Of a stretch of DNA of 9,332 nucleotides, positions 1 to 6,411 are shown piece after piece (position 1 is the first letter of the stretch; the number at the start of each line of letters is the position of its first letter). Source of the DNA: JAHECQ01 sp047638695 (GTDB lineage Bacteria; Actinomycetota; Acidimicrobiia; Acidimicrobiales; SZUA-35). Where the stretch lies: contig JBLINY010000155.1 in the NCBI GenBank assembly GCA_047638695.1, positions 1 to 9,332 of the forward strand. The letters are read 5' to 3'. A program made the translations under genes and the position numbers. Below the pieces are notes generated by a model. It worked only from the letters and a program-made list of their open reading frames with translations. It was not told the origin of the DNA and did not search any database.

Positions 1-1132
1 ACACACCAAACCCGACAACACCCGGGGGCGCGGCCCTACACCCCAGTTGCGCGCCCACCAGCGACCCGAGTTCGTCGCCGGTGAGCAATCGCCAAGATGC
101 CCCATTGGGCACGGCGACGGCGAGCCGGTCGGCGTCGGGGTCATTGGCCAGCGCCACATCAGCCGAGATCGAGCTGGCGAGGGCCAAGAGGGGCTCGACC
201 ACACCGGTCTCTTCTGGATTCGGGAAGGGAGCTGTCGGGAAGTCGGGGTCGGGGTCGGCCTGAGATCCAACAACCGCCGGCAAATCGAATCCTGCGCGTT
301 CGAATGCCCGCCGGAGAGTGTCGCCACCAACGCCATGCAGCGGCGTATAGGCCACCGTCAGGGTTCGGTCGCCCGAACCAGCCAATCGAGAATCAACAAT
401 CCCAGAATCAACCGATCCAGAATGGGCCGATCCAGAATCAACCGATCCAGAATGAGTAGGGCGGAGCAGACCGGTGATGGCGTCGAGGTAAGCCTCGACG
501 AGTGAGTCGGCGGCTACAGCGATGGCCGAGTCATCGGCAGCGGCGAGGTCGTCGTCGCGCAGCAGCGGCGTGCGCATCATGACATCGGCGATAGCCGAAT
601 CGATCGGTTCAATTAGCTGGGTGCCACCGCGCCAATACACCTTGTAGCCGTTGTCCTGACGAGGATTGTGACTGGCGGTCACCATCACCCCGGCCGATGC
701 CCCGAGGTGTTTGACCGAGAACGCCAACAGCGGGGTTGGGACAACGTCAGCGAACAGCGTGCAACGAATGCCTCGTGCCGCCAGTACGCGAGCGGTGTCA
801 TTGGCGAAGGCCCGACTGCCGTGGCGGGCATCGAACCCAACAACAACATGGGGGTCGTCCGGACCCTGATGATCGATGATGCCCTGGTGGTCGAGAATGA
901 CCTGAGCGAGAGCAGCCGCCACGACGCGAACCAACACCCGATTCATGCTCGCCGGGCCAGGACCCATAGGGCCTCGCAACCCCGCCGTCCCGAATGCCAG
1001 TCGCCTGCCAAACAACCGGGTGAGCTCGCTGCCATCGCCGTCGAGCAGCGCTCGGGTTGCCTGCCTCGCGGCCGCATCTGGGTCGACGGCAAGCCAAGCC
1101 AAGGCCAGCACCCGCGGGTCGGGCTCCTCCAT
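1..1132 (-). CDS. Phosphomannomutase/phosphoglucomutase (alpha-D-phosphohexomutase family), 3' part beyond window
   Basis: Interconverts hexose 1- and 6-phosphates in the cytoplasm for glycogen and cell-envelope sugar supply. Reading from 1132 leftwards, 377 codons stay open to the window edge. Visible landmarks: the FGTAGLRG substrate loop (residues 47-54), the active-site phosphoserine loop TASHNP with Ser154, the YTPLHGVGG segment (262-270), and the Mg-binding loop NDPDADRL (330-337, Asp331/333/335). This is the N-terminal two thirds of a family usually about 550 residues long. Upstream ATGs exist at 1147 and 1156; I chose 1132 because GGGGAG lies just before it and the protein then begins as relatives do. 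Two oddities: residues 227-251 are a five-fold pentapeptide repeat, and the last 14 codons fit the family poorly, whereas dropping one base of the C run at 41-44 gives a more family-like tail. It follows the dehalogenase by 57 bp in the same direction but is probably an unrelated housekeeping gene. Phosphomannomutase versus phosphoglucomutase cannot be settled here. Confidence 0.93.
   Translation of the reverse strand, partial: MEEPDPRVLALAWLAVDPDAAARQATRALLDGDGSELTRLFGRRLAFGTAGLRGPMGPGPASMNRVLVRVVAAALAQVILDHQGIIDHQGPDDPHVVVGFDARHGSRAFANDTARVLAARGIRCTLFADVVPTPLLAFSVKHLGASAGVMVTASHNPRQDNGYKVYWRGGTQLIEPIDSAIADVMMRTPLLRDDDLAAADDSAIAVAADSLVEAYLDAITGLLRPTHSGSVDSGSAHSGSVDSGIVDSRLAGSGDRTLTVAYTPLHGVGGDTLRRAFERAGFDLPAVVGSQADPDPDFPTAPFPNPEETGVVEPLLALASSISADVALANDPDADRLAVAVPNGASWRLLTGDELGSLVGAQLGCRAAPPGVVGFGV
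380..454 (-). repeat. Five 15-bp tandem units inside the hexomutase gene
   Basis: Units at 380-394, 395-409, 410-424, 425-439 and 440-454. The two at 410-424 and 440-454 are identical (aaccgatccagaatg); the others differ at a few bases, the leftmost most. On the coding strand they encode HSGSV, DSGSA, HSGSV, DSGIV, DSRLA. The unit length keeps the frame. The segment falls just before the LTVAYTPLHG strand, so a surface loop is likely. Replication slippage is the simplest origin. Confidence 0.9.
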
Positions 1133-1194
1133 TGACTCCCCGGGCATACGATCCATCGACTGGAATCTACTGGTCACGCAAGGGTGAAGTTACT

Positions 1195-1224
1195 GCCGCC
1201 TCGCAATGCGCCGCCTAGCAATGC
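1195..1224 (-). repeat. 15-bp tandem duplication at the 3' end of rdhA
   Basis: Two units, 1195-1209 and 1210-1224, differ at one base (gccgcctcgcaatgc / gccgcctagcaatgc). On the coding strand they give the basic tail RRIARRRIARRQ just before the TAA at 1192-1190. It lengthens the C-terminus by five residues and keeps the frame. Confidence 0.85.
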
Positions 1225-2123
1225 GCCGTTTGGCCGCGGCCGGTGTCTCGGCTTGCTCGCCACGCTCAAGAGCGTCTTTCCGTACCAACTTCACGGGCAC
1301 ACCGATGGCGTCACCGGCTGGCAAGAGGTCGGGCGTGTACAACGCGATCTTCTGCGTCGCCGCAACCCGACCTCCTTCCAGGTCAAGATCTCGAGCGTTC
1401 GTCCCGCGCGTCGGCACCACCGTGCGACCTTCGACCCACTCGAGGTCCCACCACCACTTCTTGATTGGATTGATCGATCCGTTCCCCACTTTGTCGTCGA
1501 GCTTGGCAATCCATGATCGAGCGAAAGGAAGTTTGATGGCCGCCCACAGGAAAACCCGCTCGGAAAGTACTCCTTCGATGTTGTAGGGACAGGTCTTCAT
1601 GCACCGTCCGCAAGCCGCGCCCTTCAGGTTCCCGAGTCGATACTTGGTGCACTTTTCGACATCGGGCTTCCACGTCTCGTACCCGTTGAACATGATCTTG
1701 TCGCCGAACGGAATGGCGGCCGGCGGGCACTCGCGAGCGCACTTCGTGCACTTGGTGCAAAAGTCCTGGAGACCAAAGTCGATCGGTCGGTCGGCGGTCA
1801 GCGGCATGTCGGTGGTAACCACAACCGACTTGAAACGAGGGCCGACGAACGGGTTGAGCACCAGCTCGCCGATGCGACTCATCTCTCCGAGTCCGGCTTG
1901 AAGGACCAGTGGAATGTGCAACACATCGGAGTCGCGGTTTGTCTGACTCCTCGCTCCGTAGCCCAACGAACGGATGTGTTCGGCCAGAATGCCGGCGATC
2001 TGAGCTCCCCGCATGTAGGCCCGCATCGACTGTGCGCCGCTCACCCAGTCGTCGCCGCTGGCTCCCTCCATCGTCTCGTAACCCTGGTCGAGCAAGATCA
2101 CGATGGCATTGCGGTGATACGGC

Positions 2124-2137
2124 TCTTGACCTCTCCG
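2124..2137 (-). other. Frame change 2 in rdhA (apparent 1-base deletion)
   Basis: Coding-strand frame reads AWYSHKGNGE up to about 2131 and then meets a TGA at 2100-2098. Family-like sequence resumes as QEPYHRNAIVILLDQ in the frame one base earlier. Adding one G to the GG at 2131-2130 restores a continuous reading NGE-G-QEPYHR. The exact base cannot be fixed from one sequence. Confidence 0.75.
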
Positions 2138-2580
2138 TTGCCTTTGTGCGAGTACCAGGCGTAGGTGGGCACTTCGCACACGCCAACCATGTCGCCACCG
2201 AGGTGGTGGGCCAGAGCTTTCACCGCGTCTGCGTTGCCATCAAGATTCGTCGCCGCCGGATCGACCGAGTCCGCCACGTCGCCGTCTTGGTACTGCGCCA
2301 TGGCGCCGATCTGATGAACGTATGCCTGGGCTTGCGGCGTCTTGAAAGCGAAGACCTTGACATCCTTCTGAAACTTGGGTCCGAGGTCGCCGTTGGCCGC
2401 CCGCGGGAACCCGCCGCCGCGCACGGGAACTCGCTGGACCTCATCATCGATGATCAACGTGGTCGGTTCGTCGACTCGGGTGATCTTCTCCATCGGATAA
2501 CGGCCCATACGGAGGGGTCGATGGTCGCCGTTGAGGCGCCCAATGGCCGCTCGGGTGCCGCCGAGCCCGATGTACCACGC

Positions 2581-2584
2581 GGGG
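2581..2584 (-). other. Frame change 1 in rdhA (apparent 1-base insertion in a run of four)
   Basis: Upstream the frame reads DADMVGTAVVPDGVGDPKP; downstream the family-like sequence is AWYIGLGGTRAAIG in a different frame. Removing one base from this GGGG (CCCC on the coding strand) joins them as DPKP-AWYIGLGG. The later AWY after the second DMVG in the same protein supports this join. Confidence 0.7.
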
Positions 2585-3003
2585 CTTTGGGTCGCCGACC
2601 CCGTCAGGAACCACCGCGGTACCCACCATGTCGGCGTCAAGAAAGTAGAGGCCGGCCTTGATGTTGTTCGACCGTTCGGTCAGGTCATCGGGGATCGGCG
2701 CCTCCGGCGCCTTCTCTCCCGTCCGTTGCTGATTGAACATCTCGACATACAGCTGATAGGCGCTGTTCGCCGACGTCGGTCCCGGGGCCGTTGGCTCCGT
2801 TGGTCGACGCCGCGATCGATCAAGTCCGAGCGGGGCCGCGTTTGGCGAGCTGAGCCGGGGAAGCCGCTCGAGCGGATAGGGACCGAGGTGAACCGGTCGC
2901 TTCTTGTTGGTGAAGAGACGCATGGTCGAGTCAGCCCCCGTGCTTTCCGATGTCCCAGCCAGCGGAAGCCAGCACCGTGCTGCCGAAAGCGGCCGGCGAT
3001 TCG

Positions 3004-3177
3004 TCATCCATCCCGAAACACCGCTGCGCCCAGTGGTTGGAACGCCGGCAGCAGGCCGGGCACACGAGCCATGGTGAACATCGAGTTGGGAACAAAACCC
3101 ATCACCTGTTCGACCATTGCAAACCCTTCCTCGTTCTCGGCGAACGTCTCGCGGGCACGGGGTTCGATGCGGGCCAT
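3004..3177 (-). pseudogene. N-terminal remnant of an AhpD/carboxymuconolactone decarboxylase-like gene
   Basis: A 57-codon reading frame starts at ATG 3177, with GGGAGG 9 bases upstream (3192-3187), and stops at 3006-3004. Its sequence, including GFVPNSMFTMARVPGLLPAF, matches the N-terminal helices of AhpD-like proteins, which normally run to about 150-200 residues and carry a CxxC-type redox or catalytic centre further on. That centre is absent, and only about 80 bases remain before the rdhA start. In the adjacent frame the sequence continues open to a TGA at 2933-2931 and ends SAGWDIGKHGG. I think, from memory, that this resembles the C-terminal tail of some family members, which would mean an internal deletion of the middle. 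If translated, the stub is unlikely to be active. It stands immediately upstream of rdhA on the same strand and may have been its operon partner. Confidence 0.6.
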
Positions 3178-3219
3178 AGCGACAATCCTCCCAACAGTCG
3201 CCATCTCGCACAACAAGTT

Positions 3220-3232
3220 GCGACACTGTCGC
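3220..3232. promoter_or_regulatory. Candidate operator palindrome in the galD / AhpD-like divergent gap
   Basis: GCGACA-C-TGTCGC is a perfect 6+1+6 inverted repeat directly before the galD GTG start. A second small dyad, CAAC-AA-GTTG, abuts it at 3211-3220. The gap between the divergent starts is only 56 bp, so a regulator bound here could act on both directions. There is no regulator gene in the window to pair it with, and no clear -10/-35 boxes were recognised. Confidence 0.4.
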
Positions 3233-3233
3233 C

Positions 3234-4337
3234 GTGGCAAACGACGAACTCGATCAGGGCGTGCGGGCAATGCAGATGCGCGGCGGTACATCGAAAGGCC
3301 TATTTTTCGTTGCCGACGATCTACCGACCGACGTCGTTTCACGGGATGCATTTCTGTTGGGCGTCATGGGGTCGCCGGACGAGCGACAAATCGATGGGGT
3401 TGGGGGCGGCCACCCCCTCACCAGCAAGGTGGCGGTTGTGTGTGCCTCTGCCGCCGCCGAGGCCGATCTCGACTATCTGTTCCTACAGGTCTCGGTCGAC
3501 GAGGCTTTGGTGAGCGATCGTCAGAACTGCGGGAACATGCTGGCCGGTGTCGCTCCGTTCGCTCTCGAGCGTGGCCTCGTCGCCATGCCGTCGGGAGACC
3601 ACGCTGAACTCACCATTCGACTGTTGAACACGGGGGGCATTGCTACCGCCACCGTTCAGCTACAACAAGGTCGAGTGACGTATTCCGGCGATACATCGAT
3701 CTCGGGTGTACCCGGCACGGCGGCTGCCATCCGCCTCGACTTCGATGACACGGCGGGCTCGTCGTGCGGTGCCCTCCTACCGACGGGCAACGTGGTCGAC
3801 ACCATCCAGGGCGTCGACGTAACGCTGATCGACAACGGGATGCCGGTCGTCGTAATGCGGGCCGCGGCTATGGGAGTGACCGGCACCGAATCGCCGGCCG
3901 AGCTGGAAGCAAACGCCCCGTTACGACAGAAACTCGAAGCCATCCGGCTGGAAGCCGGACCCTTGATGGGCCTGGGTGACGTTGCCGACACAACCGTCCC
4001 CAAACTGACCATGGTCTCGGCTCCGGTGGCCGGAGGTGCGGTGAACACACGAACCTTCATCCCCCACCGCTGTCACGATGCCATCGGGGTACTCGGTGCG
4101 GTCAGTGTGGCCACCGCCTGTCGACTGCCCGGATCCCCCGGGCACCAGATTGCAGCCGTCAACGAGAGCGGCGAGAACGTCGTAGTCGAGCACCCGACGG
4201 GCATGTTCGAAGCCGCCATCACCTTGCGATTCGAGGGCGATCAGCCGATTGCTGAACGGTCAGGCATTATCCGCACCGCCCGCAAGTTGATGGACGGTGT
4301 CGTTTTTCCAGCAACTGAGCTTTTTCCCAGCAACTGA
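3234..4337 (+). CDS. galD: 4-oxalomesaconate tautomerase/isomerase (PrpF family, GalD/LigU type)
   Basis: Isomerises 4-oxalomesaconate, the product of LigI, to the form that LigJ hydrates: GalD as keto-enol tautomerase, LigU as allylic isomerase. The protein has 367 residues and is full length for the family. Diagnostic segments: MRGGTSKG (15-22), MGSPDERQIDGVGG (45-58), LTSKVAVV with Lys65, QNCGN with Cys99, SCGALLPTGN, IDNGMPVVV, NTRTFIPHRCHDAIGVLGAVSVATAC and RTARKLMDGVVF near the end. Lys65 and Cys99 sit where LigU has its reported catalytic Lys66 and Cys100. The GTG start at 3234 gives the usual short lead into the RGGTSKG loop; there is no obvious SD. The similarity to GalD/LigU is much closer than to PrpF aconitate isomerase, and the neighbours ligI, ligJ and ligC agree. 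Tautomerase versus allylic isomerase activity is not decided. The last residues (FPATELFPSN) come from the tandem repeat that follows. Confidence 0.93.
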   Translation: MANDELDQGVRAMQMRGGTSKGLFFVADDLPTDVVSRDAFLLGVMGSPDERQIDGVGGGHPLTSKVAVVCASAAAEADLDYLFLQVSVDEALVSDRQNCGNMLAGVAPFALERGLVAMPSGDHAELTIRLLNTGGIATATVQLQQGRVTYSGDTSISGVPGTAAAIRLDFDDTAGSSCGALLPTGNVVDTIQGVDVTLIDNGMPVVVMRAAAMGVTGTESPAELEANAPLRQKLEAIRLEAGPLMGLGDVADTTVPKLTMVSAPVAGGAVNTRTFIPHRCHDAIGVLGAVSVATACRLPGSPGHQIAAVNESGENVVVEHPTGMFEAAITLRFEGDQPIAERSGIIRTARKLMDGVVFPATELFPSN

Positions 4338-4376
4338 GCTTTTTCCAGCAACTGAGCTTTCCGCAACGATTGAGTC
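4303..4376 (+). repeat. Three 18-19 bp tandem units plus a degenerate fourth at the galD-ligI junction
   Basis: Copies at 4303-4320, 4321-4339 and 4340-4357 are tttttccagcaactgagc, except that copy 2 has CCC instead of CC; a decayed fourth copy spans 4358-4376. The galD stop lies in copy 2 and depends on its extra C. Without that base the galD frame would run through copies 2-4 and enter ligI in frame. The array fills most of the 52-bp gap before ligI. Confidence 0.9.
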
Positions 4377-4389
4377 TTTAGAGGAACGT

Positions 4390-5298
4390 ATGAGCACACC
4401 AAACCCCCCACACGACGAGCTCCTGGTTCCAGATGTTCCGGGGCCGATTCCCGCCGCGTCGACGCCAACTGCGTTCACGCCGCCTCCGGATGCCTGCGAT
4501 GCCCACTGCCACGTCTTCGGCCCAGGAGCTCAGTTTCCCTACTCCCCCACTCGCTCCTATACCCCGCCTGACTCCGGCATCGACGAGTTCGAGAAGCTTC
4601 AAAGCCGGCTGGGTCTGAGTCGCGCCGTGTTCGTGCAGGCCAGCTGCCACGGCACCGACAACACCGCCATGCTCGACGCTATGCAGCGAGGCAAGGGTCG
4701 CTATGCAGGCGTTGCCATGATCGATGAGTCGTTCACCGACGCCGAGTTGGAGGCGCTCACCGAGGCGGGCGTCCGCGGCACGCGTTTCAACTTCGTCGCT
4801 CATCTGGGCGGTGCGCCCGACCTCGACGTCTTCTGGCGGCTCGTCCATCGCGTCAGCGCCCTCGACTGGCATATCGTCCTGCACTTCGACGCTAAAGACC
4901 TGCCTTCCTACGCCGACCTGCTCGACGCCATGGCGGTGCCGTACGTCATTGACCACATGGCCCGGGTGCCGGCCGAACTTGGCACCAACCAAGAGGCGTT
5001 CCGGTATCTGCTCGATCTGGTGCAGCGTGACGAACGATGCTGGGTGAAGATCTCGGGCGCCGAACGGCTGACGGCCGGCAAGGTGGCGCCATTCGACGAT
5101 GTCGTCCCGTTCGCCCAGGCGCTGATCGCGGCCGCCCCCGACCGCATGCTCTGGGGCACCGACTGGCCCCATCCCAACATGGCCGTGATGCCGGACGAGG
5201 GTCATCTTCTCGACCTTCTGGCCGCCTACGCCCCCGACGAAGCGACCCGCAATCAGATTCTGGTGACGAACCCCGCCAAGTTGTACGACTTCTCGTAA
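4390..5298 (+). CDS. ligI: 2-pyrone-4,6-dicarboxylate hydrolase (LigI type, amidohydrolase superfamily)
   Basis: Hydrolyses the lactone 2-pyrone-4,6-dicarboxylate (PDC) to 4-oxalomesaconate, between LigC and the GalD/LigU step. The protein has 302 residues as a TIM-barrel amidohydrolase. Visible: DAHCHVFGP with His39 and His41 after strand 1, the PDC-hydrolase segment VFVQASCHGTDN (80-91), GTRFNF (130-135), IDHMARVP with His189, and LWGTDWPHPN with Asp258. These match the active-site His/His/His/Asp set known for LigI. CHGTDN and the extended N-terminal loop FPYSPTRSYTPPD separate it from generic amidohydrolases. I place the start at ATG 4390, after AGAGGAA (4380-4386); the frame is open further upstream through the tandem repeats, but that extension (FPATELFPATEL) is repeat-derived. 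It lies 52 bp behind galD, probably co-transcribed. The stretch of about 30 residues before DAHCH is longer and more Pro-rich than I expect. Confidence 0.92.
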   Translation: MSTPNPPHDELLVPDVPGPIPAASTPTAFTPPPDACDAHCHVFGPGAQFPYSPTRSYTPPDSGIDEFEKLQSRLGLSRAVFVQASCHGTDNTAMLDAMQRGKGRYAGVAMIDESFTDAELEALTEAGVRGTRFNFVAHLGGAPDLDVFWRLVHRVSALDWHIVLHFDAKDLPSYADLLDAMAVPYVIDHMARVPAELGTNQEAFRYLLDLVQRDERCWVKISGAERLTAGKVAPFDDVVPFAQALIAAAPDRMLWGTDWPHPNMAVMPDEGHLLDLLAAYAPDEATRNQILVTNPAKLYDFS

Positions 5299-5301
5299 GT
5301 A

Positions 5302-5335
5302 GACGAGCCAAGCGAGCCCACGAAAGAAGCTCGTC
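5302..5335. terminator. Weak stem-loop between convergent ligI and ligJ
   Basis: GACGAGC (5302-5308) pairs with GCTCGTC (5329-5335) around a 20-base loop, in the 48-bp gap between the two convergent stop codons. The position suits a bidirectional terminator, but the loop is long and neither side has a T tract, so this is tentative. Confidence 0.3.
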
Positions 5336-5346
5336 GGGTAATCTCG

Positions 5347-6411
5347 CTAGAGAATGAGCGCGTCGAGTCGGGGGAACACTCGACGGGTGTTGCCCTCGAA
5401 GATCTTCGTGCGCTCATCGCCGGTGAGGTCGGCGTTCTCGATGTAGCGCTTGGTGTCGTCGTAGAAGTGGCCCGACTCGGGGTCGATGCCACGCACGGCA
5501 CCGACCATCTCTGAAGCAAACAGAATGTTGTCGATCGGCACAACCTTGGTGAGCAGGTCGATTCCCGGTTGGTGATAGACGCAGGTGTCGAACCAGATGT
5601 TGTTCATCAGTTGCTCAACCGTGCTGAATACGCCGCCCTCGGCTGCGAGCGAACCCTTCGTCTTGGCCACGCTGTCTTCGGCCATGCCCTTGAATCGCCC
5701 CCAGTGATAGGGCACGGCTCCCCCACCGTGGGGCACGATCCAACGCATTTTTGGGAAGCGGTTGAAGATCCCGGAGGTCATGGCCTGCATGAAGGCGGTG
5801 GTGTCGGCACCGAGATAGTGCGAGCCAGTGGCATGAAAGTTGTCGTTGCAGGTGGCGCTCACGTGCACCATGGCGGGGACGTCCAGTTCGACCATGGTGT
5901 CGTAAAGGGGAAACCAAGCTTCGTCATCAAGTGGCGGGCCGGTCCAGAACCCGCCCGACGGATCGGGGTTGAGATTGCATCCGATGAAGCCCAGGTCTTC
6001 AACGCACCGGCGCAGTTCGGCAACGCTGTTGGCCACGCTCACGTCCACCGACGCCGCTGGGGTCTGAGGCAGAGCACAGACGGGCGCGAAGTTCTGCGGA
6101 TAGAGATCACACACCCGCTTCACGAGGTCGTTGGTGTGTTGGGTCCAGAACTTCGATGTGTGCTCGTTGCCGATGTGATGACCCATCCATGAAGCTCGGG
6201 GCGAGAAGATCGTGAGGTCGGTGCCACGCTCACGCTGTAACCGCAGCTGGGCTCCCTCGAGGCTTTCGCGAATCTCGTCGTCGCTCACAACGATCTCGCC
6301 TGCCTGCCCTACATGGGCGGGGTCGTCGAGGAGGGCTGCTTTTTGTGCGTCGCGATACTCGCCAACGGCGGGCGGTGTGGTGGTGTAATGCCCGTGGCAG
6401 TCGATGATCAT
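5347..6411 (-). CDS. ligJ: 4-oxalomesaconate hydratase (LigJ type, amidohydrolase superfamily)
   Basis: Adds water to the isomerised 4-oxalomesaconate to give 4-carboxy-4-hydroxy-2-oxoadipate, the substrate of the LigK aldolase. The protein has 354 residues. It opens with MIIDCHGHY, placing His6 and His8 as in LigJ; further landmarks are SDDEIRES, TIFSPRAS (67-74), GFIGCNLNPDP, VHVSATCN with His183, PHGGGAVPYHWGRF (227-240), FDTCVYHQPGI (274-284), SEMVGAVRGIDP with Glu301 and IFEGNTRRVFPRLD (337-350). His6, His8, His183 and Glu301 correspond to the zinc ligands reported for LigJ. An insert around residues 246-262 (SVAKTKGSLAAEGGVFS) makes it slightly longer than the Sphingobium enzyme. The start is fixed by a 4-bp ATGA overlap with the end of ligC, implying translational coupling; an in-frame ATG at 6501 would lie inside ligC. 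It is the last gene of the TPP-enzyme/ligC/ligJ operon and convergent with ligI. Confidence 0.94.
   Translation of the reverse strand: MIIDCHGHYTTTPPAVGEYRDAQKAALLDDPAHVGQAGEIVVSDDEIRESLEGAQLRLQRERGTDLTIFSPRASWMGHHIGNEHTSKFWTQHTNDLVKRVCDLYPQNFAPVCALPQTPAASVDVSVANSVAELRRCVEDLGFIGCNLNPDPSGGFWTGPPLDDEAWFPLYDTMVELDVPAMVHVSATCNDNFHATGSHYLGADTTAFMQAMTSGIFNRFPKMRWIVPHGGGAVPYHWGRFKGMAEDSVAKTKGSLAAEGGVFSTVEQLMNNIWFDTCVYHQPGIDLLTKVVPIDNILFASEMVGAVRGIDPESGHFYDDTKRYIENADLTGDERTKIFEGNTRRVFPRLDALIL

Larger units (their letters stand above)
1190..2923 (-). pseudogene. rdhA: Respiration-independent reductive dehalogenase (NpRdhA/BhbA type), frame broken twice
   Basis: Cobalamin- and FeS-dependent enzyme that removes halogen from phenolic compounds. 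It is read in three frames: about 2923-2581, then 2580-2131, then 2131-1190. Repairing one extra base in the run at 2581-2584 and one missing base near 2130 gives about 577 residues. In that numbering there are two related segments: HLGPYPLERL (12-21) with DMVG (98-101) and AWY (115-117), then MGRYPMEK (139-146) with DMVG (244-247) and AWY (255-257). Next come GYETMEGASGDDW, Tyr303 (RAYMR) and Lys365 (GPRFK), and two ferredoxin-like motifs: Cys389/392/395/399 before Pro, and Cys425/438/441/445 before Pro. The PIDFGLQDFC lead-in is characteristic of this group. No Tat signal and no RdhB anchor gene are visible, so a cytoplasmic catabolic role is inferred. The C-terminus lacks the fused reductase domain of BhbA-like proteins and ends in a basic repeat. 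Start 2923 (ATG) has only a weak SD. Real inactivation or sequencing error are both possible. Confidence 0.88.

Noticed and set aside
380..454. Tandem units as a CRISPR array
   Set aside because: The 15-bp units have no spacers and are in frame within a conserved coding gene.
2098..2640. The central rdhA segment as a separate gene starting at 2640
   Set aside because: The first 20 codons from that ATG are out of the family frame, and the rest joins smoothly to the flanking rdhA segments after one-base repairs.
2924..3003. A Tat signal peptide or RdhB-like membrane anchor gene next to rdhA
   Set aside because: The RdhA start MRLFTNKKRPVHLG has no twin-Arg motif with a hydrophobic stretch, and no small hydrophobic frame flanks the gene; this fits the cytoplasmic group.
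2531..3607. 358-codon plus-strand frame crossing rdhA, the AhpD-like stub and galD
   Set aside because: Its product is Arg-rich without recognisable domains, and it overlaps galD in the wrong frame and rdhA in antisense.
3234..4337. PrpF-type aconitate isomerase of the methylcitrate cycle
   Set aside because: Sequence blocks match GalD/LigU more closely, and neighbours are lig genes with no prpB, prpC or acnD.
4297..4389. An upstream ATG giving ligI a 31-residue N-terminal extension
   Set aside because: The extension lies inside galD and the tandem repeat, and the ATG at 4390 has its own SD.
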